Notes under the pieces: generated by a model
Told to the model about the DNA's origin: nothing
The model's database searches: none
Seen by the model: the letters and a program-made list of their open reading frames with translations, nothing else
Shown: positions 14,578 through 21,563 of the stretch, piece after piece
How the letters are laid out: every line of letters starts with the position of its first letter
Position numbering within the stretch: the first letter of the stretch is position 1
Made by a program: the position numbers and the translations under genes
Origin: Methylorubrum sp. B1-46
GTDB lineage: Bacteria; Pseudomonadota; Alphaproteobacteria; Rhizobiales; Beijerinckiaceae
DNA length: 38,196 bases
Assembly: GCF_021117295.1 (NCBI RefSeq)
Contig: NZ_CP088249.1
Location: 1 to 38,196 of the forward strand
Direction: 5' to 3'

Positions 14578-15594
14578 TTATGCATCAACGCCTTGAGCGT
14601 TCTGAGCGGCTTTCTGCAGCTCCAGCTCAAACTGCCGGGGTGCCGCGTGGGTGTAGCTGTAACGGCGTGACTTCGCCCGTCCGGAACCCGTCACTTCCTC
14701 GGTGAAGGCTGACAGGCCACCGGCACCGACCATGTCCTTAAAGGCCTCCCGGCACTCCTTGCGGAACTGGGCGCGTGTCGCGCTGGTCGCCGTATCCGAC
14801 CAGAGCTCGCGGCCGGCCAGCTGAGCCAGCCGCTCCTCGTCGATGTAGGTGTGCTCGGGCTGGCTGTCGATAAACGGCCAGAACACCTTGGCGTGGTCGG
14901 ACTTGAGGCGGAACTGCACGTCGGCGTTGATGCTGACCAGGTGCGCCTTCTCGATCATCTCGAGGACGCGGGCGCCGTAGGTCACGGTCACCGCACTATC
15001 GAGCTGGGCCCCTTCCCAGGTGAGATCCGTGATCAGCGAGGATGCTGAGCCGGCGCCGTCGGGCAGCATGTTGCGGTTCCGCTTGGCCTTGATCGCCTCG
15101 AGCTCCTTGAGGGAGCGGCCTTCGTGGATCAGCACGCTGACCTGCTGAATCTCCTGGAACACGTGCACCAGGCTCAGAAGATTGTTGACGTGCTCCGTGC
15201 GCCCCATCGCCTTGATCAGCGTCCGCCAGGTCGTACGGGTCTGGTAGTAGGAGAGCACGGGCGAGATGAACGTCCCGCGCCGGTAGGCCGGGTTGTCGGT
15301 TCGGACCTTCTCACGCGGCAGGCGGAACAGCGCGTAGATCGCGTCCCGGTGCTGGCTGCCGAGCTCCCTGCCCTTCACCTCGACCACCGAGTAGCCCGGC
15401 ACCTCGTAGATGCGCACGAAGTTGCTGTCGGTGATCAGGTCCTTCTTGCGCGGCGCAAAGGCCGAGGTGCGCGCCAGGTGCTGTGGCATGGTCGACGGGT
15501 TGCGCCGGCCGCGGCGGTTCTTGAGGGTGCGCTCCTTGCGGGCAAGGCGCTGTTCTTCCTCAGGCGTAAGCGGGCGGGTGGGCGGCATGGACAT
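14578..15594 (-). CDS. Plasmid replication initiator (iteron-binding, RepA/TrfA-like)
   Basis: The protein has 338 residues. A basic N-terminus (KERTLKNRRGRRNP) is followed by what look like two winged-helix domains: YALFRLPREKV to YYQTRTTWRTLIKAMG, then VTVTYGARVLEMIEKAHLVSIN to TATSATRAQFRKECREAFKDMVG. It binds the iterons at 14224-14566 and starts replication. A second ATG at 15588 has a better-placed AGGA and may be the true start. Two iterons sit in its promoter, implying self-repression. I cannot assign an incompatibility group. Confidence 0.85.
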   Translation of the reverse strand: MSMPPTRPLTPEEEQRLARKERTLKNRRGRRNPSTMPQHLARTSAFAPRKKDLITDSNFVRIYEVPGYSVVEVKGRELGSQHRDAIYALFRLPREKVRTDNPAYRRGTFISPVLSYYQTRTTWRTLIKAMGRTEHVNNLLSLVHVFQEIQQVSVLIHEGRSLKELEAIKAKRNRNMLPDGAGSASSLITDLTWEGAQLDSAVTVTYGARVLEMIEKAHLVSINADVQFRLKSDHAKVFWPFIDSQPEHTYIDEERLAQLAGRELWSDTATSATRAQFRKECREAFKDMVGAGGLSAFTEEVTGSGRAKSRRYSYTHAAPRQFELELQKAAQNAQGVDA

Positions 15595-15618
15595 CCTGGC
15601 CGGAGCCTAGCGCCGACT

Positions 15619-15660
15619 GGGAATCAACGCACCAGAAACGGGAACACACGCCCCAAAAAT
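15619..15660 (-). promoter_or_regulatory. Iteron pair in the initiator promoter
   Basis: On the minus strand ATTTTTGGGGCGTGTGTTCC and a diverged TTTCTGGTGCGTTGATTCC lie 21 bp apart, ending 25 bp upstream of the initiator ATG. Binding here would shut off the initiator gene, as is common for iteron plasmids. Confidence 0.7.
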
Positions 15661-15723
15661 GTGCAAGTTTTTTAAGCGACAATGAGGATCGCCCGGAAAC
15701 CTGTGCTTTCACAGCACCTTGGA

Positions 15724-15757
15724 TTTTATGGCAAACCATAAATGGCTTGCCATAAAA
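15724..15757. promoter_or_regulatory. Nested 34-bp palindrome, candidate partition site or operator
   Basis: Perfect 11-bp arms TTTTATGGCAA/TTGCCATAAAA enclose an inner palindrome CCATAAATGG. The element sits between the ribbon-helix-helix gene stop (15761) and the initiator promoter. It is the clearest member of a family spread from 5451 to 18380. Confidence 0.75.
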
Positions 15758-15760
15758 GGC

Positions 15761-16060
15761 TCAGGACTTGGCCTCGAACTCCTTGAGGGACGGCTGGCCG
15801 TACTTCGCCAGCATCAGGTCGATGCCCTCGCGGATGAAGCTGTTGAGGTCGCGGTCGTGCTCGATGCACATCATGCGCAGGCGCTTCTTGCAGGCCGTCG
15901 GCACGTAGGCGACCACCTGCTCGTAGTTCTTGGCCTTGGGCGCTGGCGCGCTCACCGGCGTGGCCGGGTGCTGCACGATCGTGGCGGTCTCGGCGGTCGG
16001 CTCCTGCGGCAGCGCGCCACCCAGGGCGGCCTCAAGCGACGCGGGTCTGTTTCTGGCCAT
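15761..16060 (-). CDS. Ribbon-helix-helix partition partner of ParA
   Basis: The protein has 99 residues. A disordered, Pro/Ala-rich N-terminus (1-42) precedes a C-terminal ribbon-helix-helix (about 45-90: VVAYVPTACKKRLRMMCIEH, DLNSFIREGIDLMLAKYG). This layout matches ParG-type centromere-binding proteins, whose flexible tail stimulates the ParA ATPase and whose RHH binds DNA. Its start overlaps the parA end by 29 bp, the normal order in type Ib partition operons. The palindromes nearby are its likely targets. Identity to ParG is by architecture, not by close sequence match. Confidence 0.82.
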   Translation of the reverse strand: MARNRPASLEAALGGALPQEPTAETATIVQHPATPVSAPAPKAKNYEQVVAYVPTACKKRLRMMCIEHDRDLNSFIREGIDLMLAKYGQPSLKEFEAKS

Positions 16061-16688
16061 GCGGCTTTCCTTCCATGCGGTTGAGCGTCCAGGTCAGCAG
16101 CTCGCGGATCTCGCCGGCGGCCTTGCTGTTCGGATCGCGTTCGGTGACCCCCTGCCCTGTCGCCAGCGCGTCCATATGGTCGGCGCGCAGGGCGAGCGGC
16201 GTGCTGGCCACGGCGCCGGTCAGCTGCAGGACGCGGAAGGCGTCCGTGGTGCGGATCGAGCGGCCCGGCGGGCACTGGTTGAGGACGTAGGAGAACGGTT
16301 TGCCGAGGCGGTGAATGGCGCTGACGGTCGGCGCCGACGCCTCGATGTCGGCCACGCTCGGGCGGGCGGGGATCAGGCACAGGTCGGCCAGCTGGATCGC
16401 AGCCGGCACGCCCGGTACATCGGCGCCGGGGGTGTCGATGATCACCAGCTGCACCCCCTGCTTCCGGAGCAGCGGCATCGCCGCCTCAAGCTGGTTGACG
16501 CTCAGGGCGTTGACCTCGGGCCCGGTCTCGGCCTCGCGGCGGCTGTACCACTTCTTGGTGGTGCCCTGCGGGTCGATGTCGATGATCGAGGTTTTGAGGC
16601 CCTGCTCCTCGGCGGCGACCGCGAGCGAGAACGCCAGGGTGCTTTTGCCGGTGCCGCCCTTCTGGGAGACGATTGCGAGTACGTGCAT
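16032..16688 (-). CDS. parA: ParA-family partition ATPase (small, ParF-like)
   Basis: The protein has 218 residues. The ATG at 16688 has GGAAGGA about 7 nt upstream and begins MHVLAIVSQ at the deviant Walker A (KGGTGKST, 10-17); a longer frame would only add non-conserved residues. The switch I-like IDIDPQGTT and Walker B VIIDTPG follow. The short length without an N-terminal HTH is typical of type Ib ParA/ParF proteins, so the operon is regulated by the partner, not by ParA. It segregates plasmid copies on the nucleoid. Confidence 0.9.
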   Translation of the reverse strand: MHVLAIVSQKGGTGKSTLAFSLAVAAEEQGLKTSIIDIDPQGTTKKWYSRREAETGPEVNALSVNQLEAAMPLLRKQGVQLVIIDTPGADVPGVPAAIQLADLCLIPARPSVADIEASAPTVSAIHRLGKPFSYVLNQCPPGRSIRTTDAFRVLQLTGAVASTPLALRADHMDALATGQGVTERDPNSKAAGEIRELLTWTLNRMEGKPHGQKQTRVA

Positions 16689-16717
16689 GGGCGCATCCTT
16701 CCGGACGGCGAGGATAG

Positions 16718-16823
16718 GTGGCAAGTGGTTAATGGTTTGCCGCACGAGGTATACCGTTTGCCATGTGCCCTTTGTGGCACACCACATGCCCTTTGCCATT
16801 TGTGGCAAACCGGAGCCATACCG
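16718..16823. promoter_or_regulatory. Dense cluster of half-sites upstream of parA (candidate centromere and operator)
   Basis: Within 106 bp the sequence repeats GGTGGCAAGTGG, AATGGTTTGCCG, ATACCGTTTGCCATG, TTTGTGGCACACCACA, CTTTGCCATTTGTGGCAAA and GAGCCATACCG. They are variants of the TTTGCCA/TGGCAAA half-site in both orientations. The position, 30 bp before the parA start, fits an operator-centromere as in ParF/ParG systems. Confidence 0.7.
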
Positions 16824-17105
16824 TAGATGTCAGCACGAAAACGCCGCCCTCAAGGCGGCGCACCACGCGGGATCACCATCGCGGCAACGCCGCAGGGACG
16901 AGGGTTCCGCTGGAAGGCTGGCGACCGTACCCGTGGGGTCTGGCATCGTGCAGCACGCGCCGGAGATGAACCGGACGCCACCTCGTGACCCTTCCTTATG
17001 CAGACTGGGGCAAGCGTAGCTGACAGGACACTGCGAAAGCGTGTGGTGGGCAGCTTTTGGCTGAGATCCGCCGGCAAAACCGCAGTCTGCGCAGCGGCTT
17101 AGATT

Positions 17106-17134
17106 AAGCCATTTATGGCTTACCATAAACCATA
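17106..17134. promoter_or_regulatory. Palindrome-family site
   Basis: AGCCATTTATGGCT (6-bp arms AGCCAT/ATGGCT) is followed by TACCATAAACCATA. Half-sites match those at 15724-15757. Confidence 0.6.
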
Positions 17135-17223
17135 CATAGGCGGCGAGGGCGATTTTCCTTGAAAATATAGGGCCAGTGGCCCATACTGGATTTAAGTGGA
17201 TCGGGAATTCTCGATCGGCGTCG

Positions 17224-17258
17224 GGCCTCGGTGAACTCACCGGGGCCTTTCGCTTTTT
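17224..17258 (+). terminator. Strong rho-independent terminator, rightward
   Basis: A 10-bp stem (GGCCTCGGTG/CACCGGGGCC, one G-T pair, loop AACT) is followed by TTTCGCTTTTT on the plus strand. It lies just outside the end of the minus-strand DUF3800 gene, so it may shield that gene from antisense transcription or end a small plus-strand RNA. Confidence 0.75.
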
Positions 17259-17262
17259 GGGC

Positions 17263-18000
17263 CTACGGGAAGAGCTTGAGGCCGTAGCCGGGGATGCGTC
17301 CGGCCGGGCTCTGCCGGAACTTCCGTTCGACCACCTCATAGGCCCGGTTGGGCTGGTCAGGTTTCAGCACGTGACGCCCGACCGGATAGGCGACGAGGTC
17401 CGCCAGCTGCAGCCCTGGCGAGTTGTGCTTCTTGTCGACGAAGCGGATGTCGAGGTTGGGCAGGGCGCCAACCCGGTTTGCGCCGTCGCAGATCCGCCGG
17501 AACTCCAGCTCGAGCTTGTCGTCCTCGGCTCTGCCGCGGCACTCGACCAGGAGATGCGTCTGCCGGTCGGTCTGGCCGCGCTCCTGGAGGAACATCTGCA
17601 GACGCTCGATGCAGAAGGCGAGGGCGATCTCGTAGGGATCGTTGGGCTGGGCGTAGCGACGGACCAGCTGCTCCTTGTTGATGACCGCTGCGATCAGCGT
17701 GAACTCCGCCTCCTGCATCACCGCGGTCATGCGCTCCTGGAAGGCCGCGCGGGTTTCCGGAACCAGCAGCTGGGCGAAGTCGCCCTTGGATTTGCGGATC
17801 TCGTGGCTGTGCAGGACCACCGCGTCGTGGCCCCAGAAATCGAACTTCAGCTGGTGGATGAGGGGGACGATCTGCTGGACGTAGGCGTCCTTGCGGCAGA
17901 TGCAGAACGCCAGGACAAAGACCGGGTACTCCGGGTTGATCGTTTTGAGGCCGTGGTCCCCGCTCTCATCGACAAACACAACATAGTCACTGAAGGCCAT
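17263..18000 (-). CDS. DUF3800 domain protein
   Basis: The protein has 245 residues. The ATG at 18000 (MAFSDYVVFVDESGDHG) is preferred over an upstream GTG because DUF3800 proteins start right at the VDESGDH motif. Further family marks are HSHEIRKSKGDF, THLLVECRGRAEDDKLELEF and the end motif SPGLQLADLVAYPVGRHVL. DUF3800 has an RNase H-like fold with conserved acidic residues and is common on plasmids and near phage defence genes; its activity is not known. It is a single gene, with a perfect 14-bp inverted repeat about 100 bp upstream that may control it. Confidence 0.85.
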   Translation of the reverse strand: MAFSDYVVFVDESGDHGLKTINPEYPVFVLAFCICRKDAYVQQIVPLIHQLKFDFWGHDAVVLHSHEIRKSKGDFAQLLVPETRAAFQERMTAVMQEAEFTLIAAVINKEQLVRRYAQPNDPYEIALAFCIERLQMFLQERGQTDRQTHLLVECRGRAEDDKLELEFRRICDGANRVGALPNLDIRFVDKKHNSPGLQLADLVAYPVGRHVLKPDQPNRAYEVVERKFRQSPAGRIPGYGLKLFP

Positions 18001-18100
18001 CGTCCGACGATACCGCGAAGCGTGGCCGTTGGCCAGCACGCAGCGTCCCCACGCGCGGCTAAGTGCCTGTGGTTACGCGCGGCTTGACACTCTCCCTTGT

Positions 18101-18133
18101 ACCACTTGTGGCAAAGGGCTTGCCACAAGTGGT
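18101..18133. promoter_or_regulatory. Perfect 14-bp inverted repeat upstream of the DUF3800 gene
   Basis: ACCACTTGTGGCAA and its exact complement are separated by AGGGC. The TGTGGCAA half is shared with the parA upstream cluster (16718-16823) and 18350-18380. Located between the 38-residue gene stop and the DUF3800 start, it may be an operator for DUF3800, a partition site or both. Confidence 0.75.
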
Positions 18134-18158
18134 TTGTTGCCGGTCACGGCGACCGGAT

Positions 18159-18275
18159 CTAGCGCTTCTCTTTCACCGTAGTGTTGGGGCTCGCCTTGCC
18201 CTGCTTGGCCGTGACGTAGCGACCGGTCACCGCGCTGCGGTAGCTGCTTCCGCTGTTGCTGCTCTTCTTTGCCAT
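18159..18275 (-). CDS. 38-residue conserved small basic protein
   Basis: The ATG at 18275 has GGAG about 8 nt upstream. The peptide (MAKKSSNSGSSYRSAVTGRY, then VTAKQGKASPNTTVKEKR) belongs to a recognisable class of very small proteins with the pattern RSAVTGRYV...P.TTV. They occur in many proteobacterial genomes and plasmids under uninformative names. It is soluble and basic. The role is unknown. Confidence 0.8.
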   Translation of the reverse strand: MAKKSSNSGSSYRSAVTGRYVTAKQGKASPNTTVKEKR

Positions 18276-18349
18276 GGGACTTCTCCATGCGGGACGATCC
18301 CGCACCACCCCAACGGCAGGCTGTTCCAGGCGTTGCCGCCACATGCGGT

Positions 18350-18380
18350 TATCCACAAACCATTTGCCACAAATGGCAAA
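18350..18380. promoter_or_regulatory. Palindrome-family site overlapping a DnaA-box match
   Basis: TTTGCCA-CAAA-TGGCAAA (18363-18380) has perfect 7-bp arms. Directly left is TTATCCACA (about 18350-18358), identical to the DnaA consensus. It lies between the 38-residue gene start and the gene ending at 18400. Confidence 0.6.
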
Positions 18381-18399
18381 GGTTGAGGTGTGAGAGCTG

Positions 18400-19065
18400 C
18401 TAGCCCGGCGGTCCCCGGAGGGCATTACGCTCCTGGATCAGACCGGCGTACATCCGCTGAAACCGCTCCTCCTCGTCCCCTTGCAGAGGTGTATCGGCGA
18501 TCGAAAACGCCTGTCCGCGGAACACATCGAGCACGCGCAGGCGATCGGCTGGCAGATCCGGCAAGGCCCGGCCAAGCAGCCACAAACCAAGCTGAGCTGC
18601 CTCATTTCCGAGGGCAGGGGCCTCGGCAAAGTACGGGTAGACGTAGTGAAGCCCCCCGAGACCGTCCTCGATCGACAGGATGTTGTCGACTTTGACCGTC
18701 GAAGCCAGGGACAGGACCTCAAAGCGTGTCCGTTGGACCGGACCAAGCCGAAAAGGCTCGTTGGTCCCGCGACGATAGGGGTTCCACCACCCCAGAAAGC
18801 CGTCGCGGAGCAGCGGGTACAGCCGCCGCCGGTTCCGGTTGTCGGCCACCCTGCCTGTGGTCGCCTCGTGCAGATCCCGGGTCCCGAAGACATGCGCCTT
18901 GGCATCCGCCCAGAATGGCCCATAGAAGTCACCGCCCTCATCAACGGACCCGGCGGCACGGGCTCGATCCTGACGAATGATCTCCCGTAGAGCTCCCTGG
19001 CGACGGTTGGGACGGGCAAACCCGATCTTCAGCAGCTTGCGCAGCGAAATGCTTTCGAGTGGCAA
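18400..19065 (-). CDS. Hypothetical plasmid protein
   Basis: The protein has about 221 residues. I place the start at TTG 19065 because GGAGAGG sits 4 nt upstream; a longer frame begins at TTG 19083 without a ribosome site. The sequence is soluble with several aromatic motifs (GDFYGPFWADAKAHVFG, RDGFLGWWNPYRRGTNEPF, GLHYVYPYFAEAPAL, LDVFRGQAFSIADTPLQGDE). It resembles a conserved plasmid protein of unknown role, possibly nucleic-acid binding at its basic N-terminus (LRKLLKIGFARPNRRQG). No family is assigned. Confidence 0.75.
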   Translation of the reverse strand: MPLESISLRKLLKIGFARPNRRQGALREIIRQDRARAAGSVDEGGDFYGPFWADAKAHVFGTRDLHEATTGRVADNRNRRRLYPLLRDGFLGWWNPYRRGTNEPFRLGPVQRTRFEVLSLASTVKVDNILSIEDGLGGLHYVYPYFAEAPALGNEAAQLGLWLLGRALPDLPADRLRVLDVFRGQAFSIADTPLQGDEEERFQRMYAGLIQERNALRGPPG

Positions 19066-19235
19066 CGGGCCTCTCCACGGCAATTAAGCTGTACAACGTA
19101 AAGACGACGCTTACCCTGACAATTACCCCTACGCGTCATCCACCGCCTTTCCTGTTGACAAGCGCGTGGCGACCAGCCCCGCGCCTTGCTTTCAGGGCAG
19201 CCGGCAGGGGTGGGCGGCCTGACAGCTTCGCTCGG

Positions 19236-19676
19236 TCAGTAGCGAAACGGGTAGGGGCCCAGGAACAGGTCTCCGGACGCCCGCCTGGCGCGGTAGGTGA
19301 ACCAGCGCTGGCGCAGATGCTCGGTGCGGTCGTGCAGGATGTGGCAGCGCTGGCAGAGCGCCTTGAGGTTCCGGGGATCGTTGTTGCCGGGATCATGGTC
19401 GAGGTGGGCGCAGGCCAGATAGACGCGGGTAGTCTGCAGCCCTGTGTCCGCTGACAGACATTCCAGCGGCGCCAGCTTCAAGGGTCGGCCACGACTGCTG
19501 CGCCAGGTCTTTGCTGCCGCATCCCACCAGCGGCCATCCCCCAGGTGGAACACCAGCTGCCCGTGCGGCCGGCCGCAACCCTCGCAATAGCCCCTGGCCC
19601 GGCCGAAGCGGATTACGTCGGACAGCTGCGCCCAATCGATTGGGTAGAAAAAGCGGTTCTCCGGGCGGATCGGCAT
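19236..19676 (-). CDS. HNH endonuclease
   Basis: The protein has 146 residues. A zinc-binding CEGCG (31-35) pairs with CQRCHILHD near the end, and the HNH core is HLDHDPGNNDPRNLKALC. The family cuts DNA with a single metal ion. GGAGG lies 9 nt before the ATG at 19676, only 4 bp after the resolvase stop, so both are one transcript. It could be a homing, restriction or plasmid-processing nuclease, and nothing in the sequence decides which. Confidence 0.85.
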   Translation of the reverse strand: MPIRPENRFFYPIDWAQLSDVIRFGRARGYCEGCGRPHGQLVFHLGDGRWWDAAAKTWRSSRGRPLKLAPLECLSADTGLQTTRVYLACAHLDHDPGNNDPRNLKALCQRCHILHDRTEHLRQRWFTYRARRASGDLFLGPYPFRY

Positions 19677-19680
19677 GCGG

Positions 19681-20265
19681 TCAGCCCTCCGGGCGCGCCT
19701 GGCTGCGCGCGCGCGCCTGCGGGAAGTAGGTGTAGAAGGTCCGTGCAGAGACGCCGAGGCGCTTGGCGATCTCGGCAATCGGGATGGTGCCAGCGTCGAT
19801 CATCGCCCGGCCGGCGGCCAGGTCGGCATCGGACAGCCGGCGCGGACGTCCGCCCTTGCGTCCGCGGGCCAGGGCGGCCTTGAGGCCGGCGTGGGTCCGC
19901 TCGCGGTTCAGGTCCAGGAAATACTCGGCGATGGTGCCGAGGAAGTTGAACATCATCCGCCCGGTGGCGGTCTCGGTATCCACCTGCTCGGTGAGGGAGC
20001 GTAGCTTCACGCCGCGCTCCTGCAGCATGTGGGCAGTGTCGAGCATTTCGCGGAGGGAGCGGCCGAGACGGTCGATCTTCCAGACCACCAGCTGATCCTC
20101 GGTGCGCAGGAAGTCCAACGCGGCTTCGAGGGCAGGGCGCTTGGTGCCGGCGCGCCCGCTCTCCTTCTCCTCGAAAATCCGGGTGCAGCCAGCGGCCTTC
20201 AGGGCATCGCGCTGCAGGTCCAGGTTCTGGTCCTCGGTCGAAACGCGCGCGTAGCCGATCAGCAT
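19681..20265 (-). CDS. Serine recombinase (resolvase/invertase family)
   Basis: The protein has 194 residues. The N-terminal MLIGYARVSTEDQN carries the catalytic Ser9, DQLVVWKIDRLGRSLREM the conserved Arg residues, and GRMMFNFLGTIAEYF the dimer helix. A C-terminal helix-turn-helix (IPIAEIAKRLGVSARTFYTY) binds DNA. This is the usual length for Tn3-type resolvases. With two palindromic sites directly upstream it probably resolves plasmid multimers. An in-frame GTG at 20313 would lengthen the protein into those sites and is less likely. Confidence 0.92.
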   Translation of the reverse strand: MLIGYARVSTEDQNLDLQRDALKAAGCTRIFEEKESGRAGTKRPALEAALDFLRTEDQLVVWKIDRLGRSLREMLDTAHMLQERGVKLRSLTEQVDTETATGRMMFNFLGTIAEYFLDLNRERTHAGLKAALARGRKGGRPRRLSDADLAAGRAMIDAGTIPIAEIAKRLGVSARTFYTYFPQARARSQARPEG

Positions 20266-20272
20266 GTGAAGA

Positions 20273-20400
20273 TTGTACGAAAACACCGTTTTTCGCACAA
20301 TAGTTTTCTTCACATATTTTCTTCACGCAAACGAGGCTGTTTCGAGTGCCAGGGGAGGGCGCTCGCATCCATGTGCAGAAAACGGTCGTTTTTTGCACAT
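20273..20400. other. Candidate res locus for the resolvase (two palindromic subsites)
   Basis: Site 1 (20273-20300) has arms TTGTACGAAAAC/GTTTTTCGCACAA. Site 2 (20371-20400) has arms ATGTGCAGAAAACG/CGTTTTTTGCACAT around a 2-bp centre GT. All four half-sites share TGT-C-(A)AAAAC. A weaker match (CACGCAAACG/TGTTTCGAGTG) lies between them at about 20323-20347. The layout, next to the resolvase start, is that of a res site that also controls the gene. Confidence 0.7.
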
Positions 20401-20560
20401 GGACCGTAGAAGCATCGGTCAAGGGGTTACGGCTTAGCTCGGGCTTTGATCCACAATTTTTTGTGGGCCAACGCCTAACCGGCCCGTTACGGGCGTTGCT
20501 CCGCTTACTGCTTTAACTTATCCAACTCCGGCTAACGATCTCACCGCCGCCGGTCCCCCA
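20401..20560. other. Non-coding gap with a CCACAA/TTGTGG hairpin
   Basis: CCACAATTTTTTGTGG at 20451-20466 is a perfect 6-bp stem with a T4 loop, and GCCCGTTACGGGC follows near 20482. No gene is seen, and no convincing promoter for the gene at 20561. Confidence 0.45.
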
Positions 20561-20980
20561 ATGCAGCTCCGTATCAATATTCCTGGACGGATGCAGGACG
20601 CTTTGAAGCGGCTGCTGGTCGAGCATTACAAGGGTCAGGATCCACGACTGGTCTGGTCCCAGCTGGTGGCCACACACTCGCCGACCATTTTGGCCTCCGG
20701 CTTTCAATCGATCACGTCGCAGATCCAGGATCCGGATTTCTATCAGGACAACTACCAGGACGATTTCACCGTCAACGACGAGCACGAAGGGTTCTTCAGG
20801 ACGGCCAAAGGCCTGAAGATCACGCGGGCGGCCAAGAAGGCCGAGGGGAAGAACGGGCATACCGTCAGGAACAACAACGGCGCCGTGATGCGCGAGGTGC
20901 TGTTTCTGGAACTGATCCGCTGCAACTTTATGCGCCTGAACGACGACGGCAGCGTTACCATAAATATTCCAAATAAATAA
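20561..20980 (+). CDS. Hypothetical protein, plasmid backbone type
   Basis: The protein has 139 residues with no signal or membrane segment. There is no clear Shine-Dalgarno before the ATG, and a later start is possible. The middle is acidic and aromatic (DPDFYQDNYQDDFTVNDEHE), the following stretch is basic (KITRAAKKAEGKNGHTVRNN), and it ends with a beta-like tail (MRLNDDGSVTINIPNK). I do not recognise a family. It diverges from the resolvase-HNH operon. Confidence 0.65.
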   Translation: MQLRINIPGRMQDALKRLLVEHYKGQDPRLVWSQLVATHSPTILASGFQSITSQIQDPDFYQDNYQDDFTVNDEHEGFFRTAKGLKITRAAKKAEGKNGHTVRNNNGAVMREVLFLELIRCNFMRLNDDGSVTINIPNK

Positions 20981-21038
20981 GTAAGCTATACAACAGATTG
21001 TATTTGACGCGGTGCTCCGCGAAGCGCTGAATGCTCTT

Positions 21039-21077
21039 GGAACCTTTTTCTTTCAACCTCGGTGGTTGAAAGGTTCC
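21039..21077. terminator. Hairpin downstream of the plus-strand gene
   Basis: CTTTCAACC/GGTTGAAAG (loop TCGGT) is extended by GGAAC/GTTCC. No T-run follows, so termination is uncertain. Confidence 0.4.
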
Positions 21078-21109
21078 GTTTCAGCGTGGCTGTCGGGCCA
21101 CGAATGAGG

Positions 21110-21133
21110 AGGGCCACCCGCAAGGGTGGCCCT
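21110..21133. terminator. Hairpin downstream of the 37-residue membrane protein gene
   Basis: A perfect 10-bp stem AGGGCCACCC/GGGTGGCCCT with a GCAA tetraloop lies 9 bp past the minus-strand stop at 21142. It may serve both converging transcripts. No T-run is present. Confidence 0.5.
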
Positions 21134-21141
21134 CTGCCTTA

Positions 21142-21255
21142 TTAGCTGTTCCGCCGCCGCCGCCGCGCGGTGAGCCACAGCTGCACGCCGGCGATCGTGC
21201 ACGAACCGCCGGCGATCGCGACGCCGGCGAGGTTGATCCAGTCGCTAACTTCCAT
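21142..21255 (-). CDS. 37-residue single-pass membrane peptide
   Basis: The start at ATG 21255 is supported by GAGGAG five nt upstream. The peptide has one hydrophobic helix (WINLAGVAIAGGSCTIAGVQ) and a highly basic tail (LTARRRRRNS). This is the general form of small membrane proteins, including type I toxins, but no family is recognised and no antisense RNA gene is evident. A longer frame from 21372 lacks a ribosome site. Confidence 0.65.
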   Translation of the reverse strand: MEVSDWINLAGVAIAGGSCTIAGVQLWLTARRRRRNS

Positions 21256-21563
21256 GGTCTCCTCGGTGGTTGCCCTGAGCGGTGTCGGCCGCCCGCGCCT
21301 AACGCACCAATAGAGATAAGCTACGCGGAACCAGATAAAAGAGATCGTTTCGGACTTTATCACCGAATACATCGTTGCAAGGCTGAACTATAGCTGGATT
21401 TTCGGCGGTTTATTCAGGAGGCCCGCCAGATCAGCTTTCCTCGGCAAGATTGGTGTTGCAACTCAGGCTGCTCCGCTTACTAAGCCCACCTCGGGACGGG
21501 TGGCTCGGTTGCCGTCGCAGTGCCAGGGGCGACGCCATCCTGCGCCTACCCCTGATCGGTGGA
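21256..21563. other. Non-coding stretch
   Basis: These 308 bp lie between the small membrane peptide gene and the MerR gene end. The first part (to about 21420) is AT-richer and may hold the peptide gene's promoter. I saw no other gene or repeat. Confidence 0.45.

Larger units (their letters stand above)
16824..17262. other. Non-coding stretch with a palindrome-family site and a rightward terminator
   Basis: No gene is convincing here. A hairpin CGCCGCC-CTCAA-GGCGGCG lies near 16840-16860. A palindrome-family site is at 17106-17134, and a strong rightward terminator is at 17224-17258. As at 4358, no plus-strand gene precedes the terminator. Confidence 0.5.

Noticed and set aside
20281..20313. 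Resolvase start at GTG 20313
   Set aside because: The extra 16 residues are encoded by the palindromic site and precede the conserved MLIGYARVS start.
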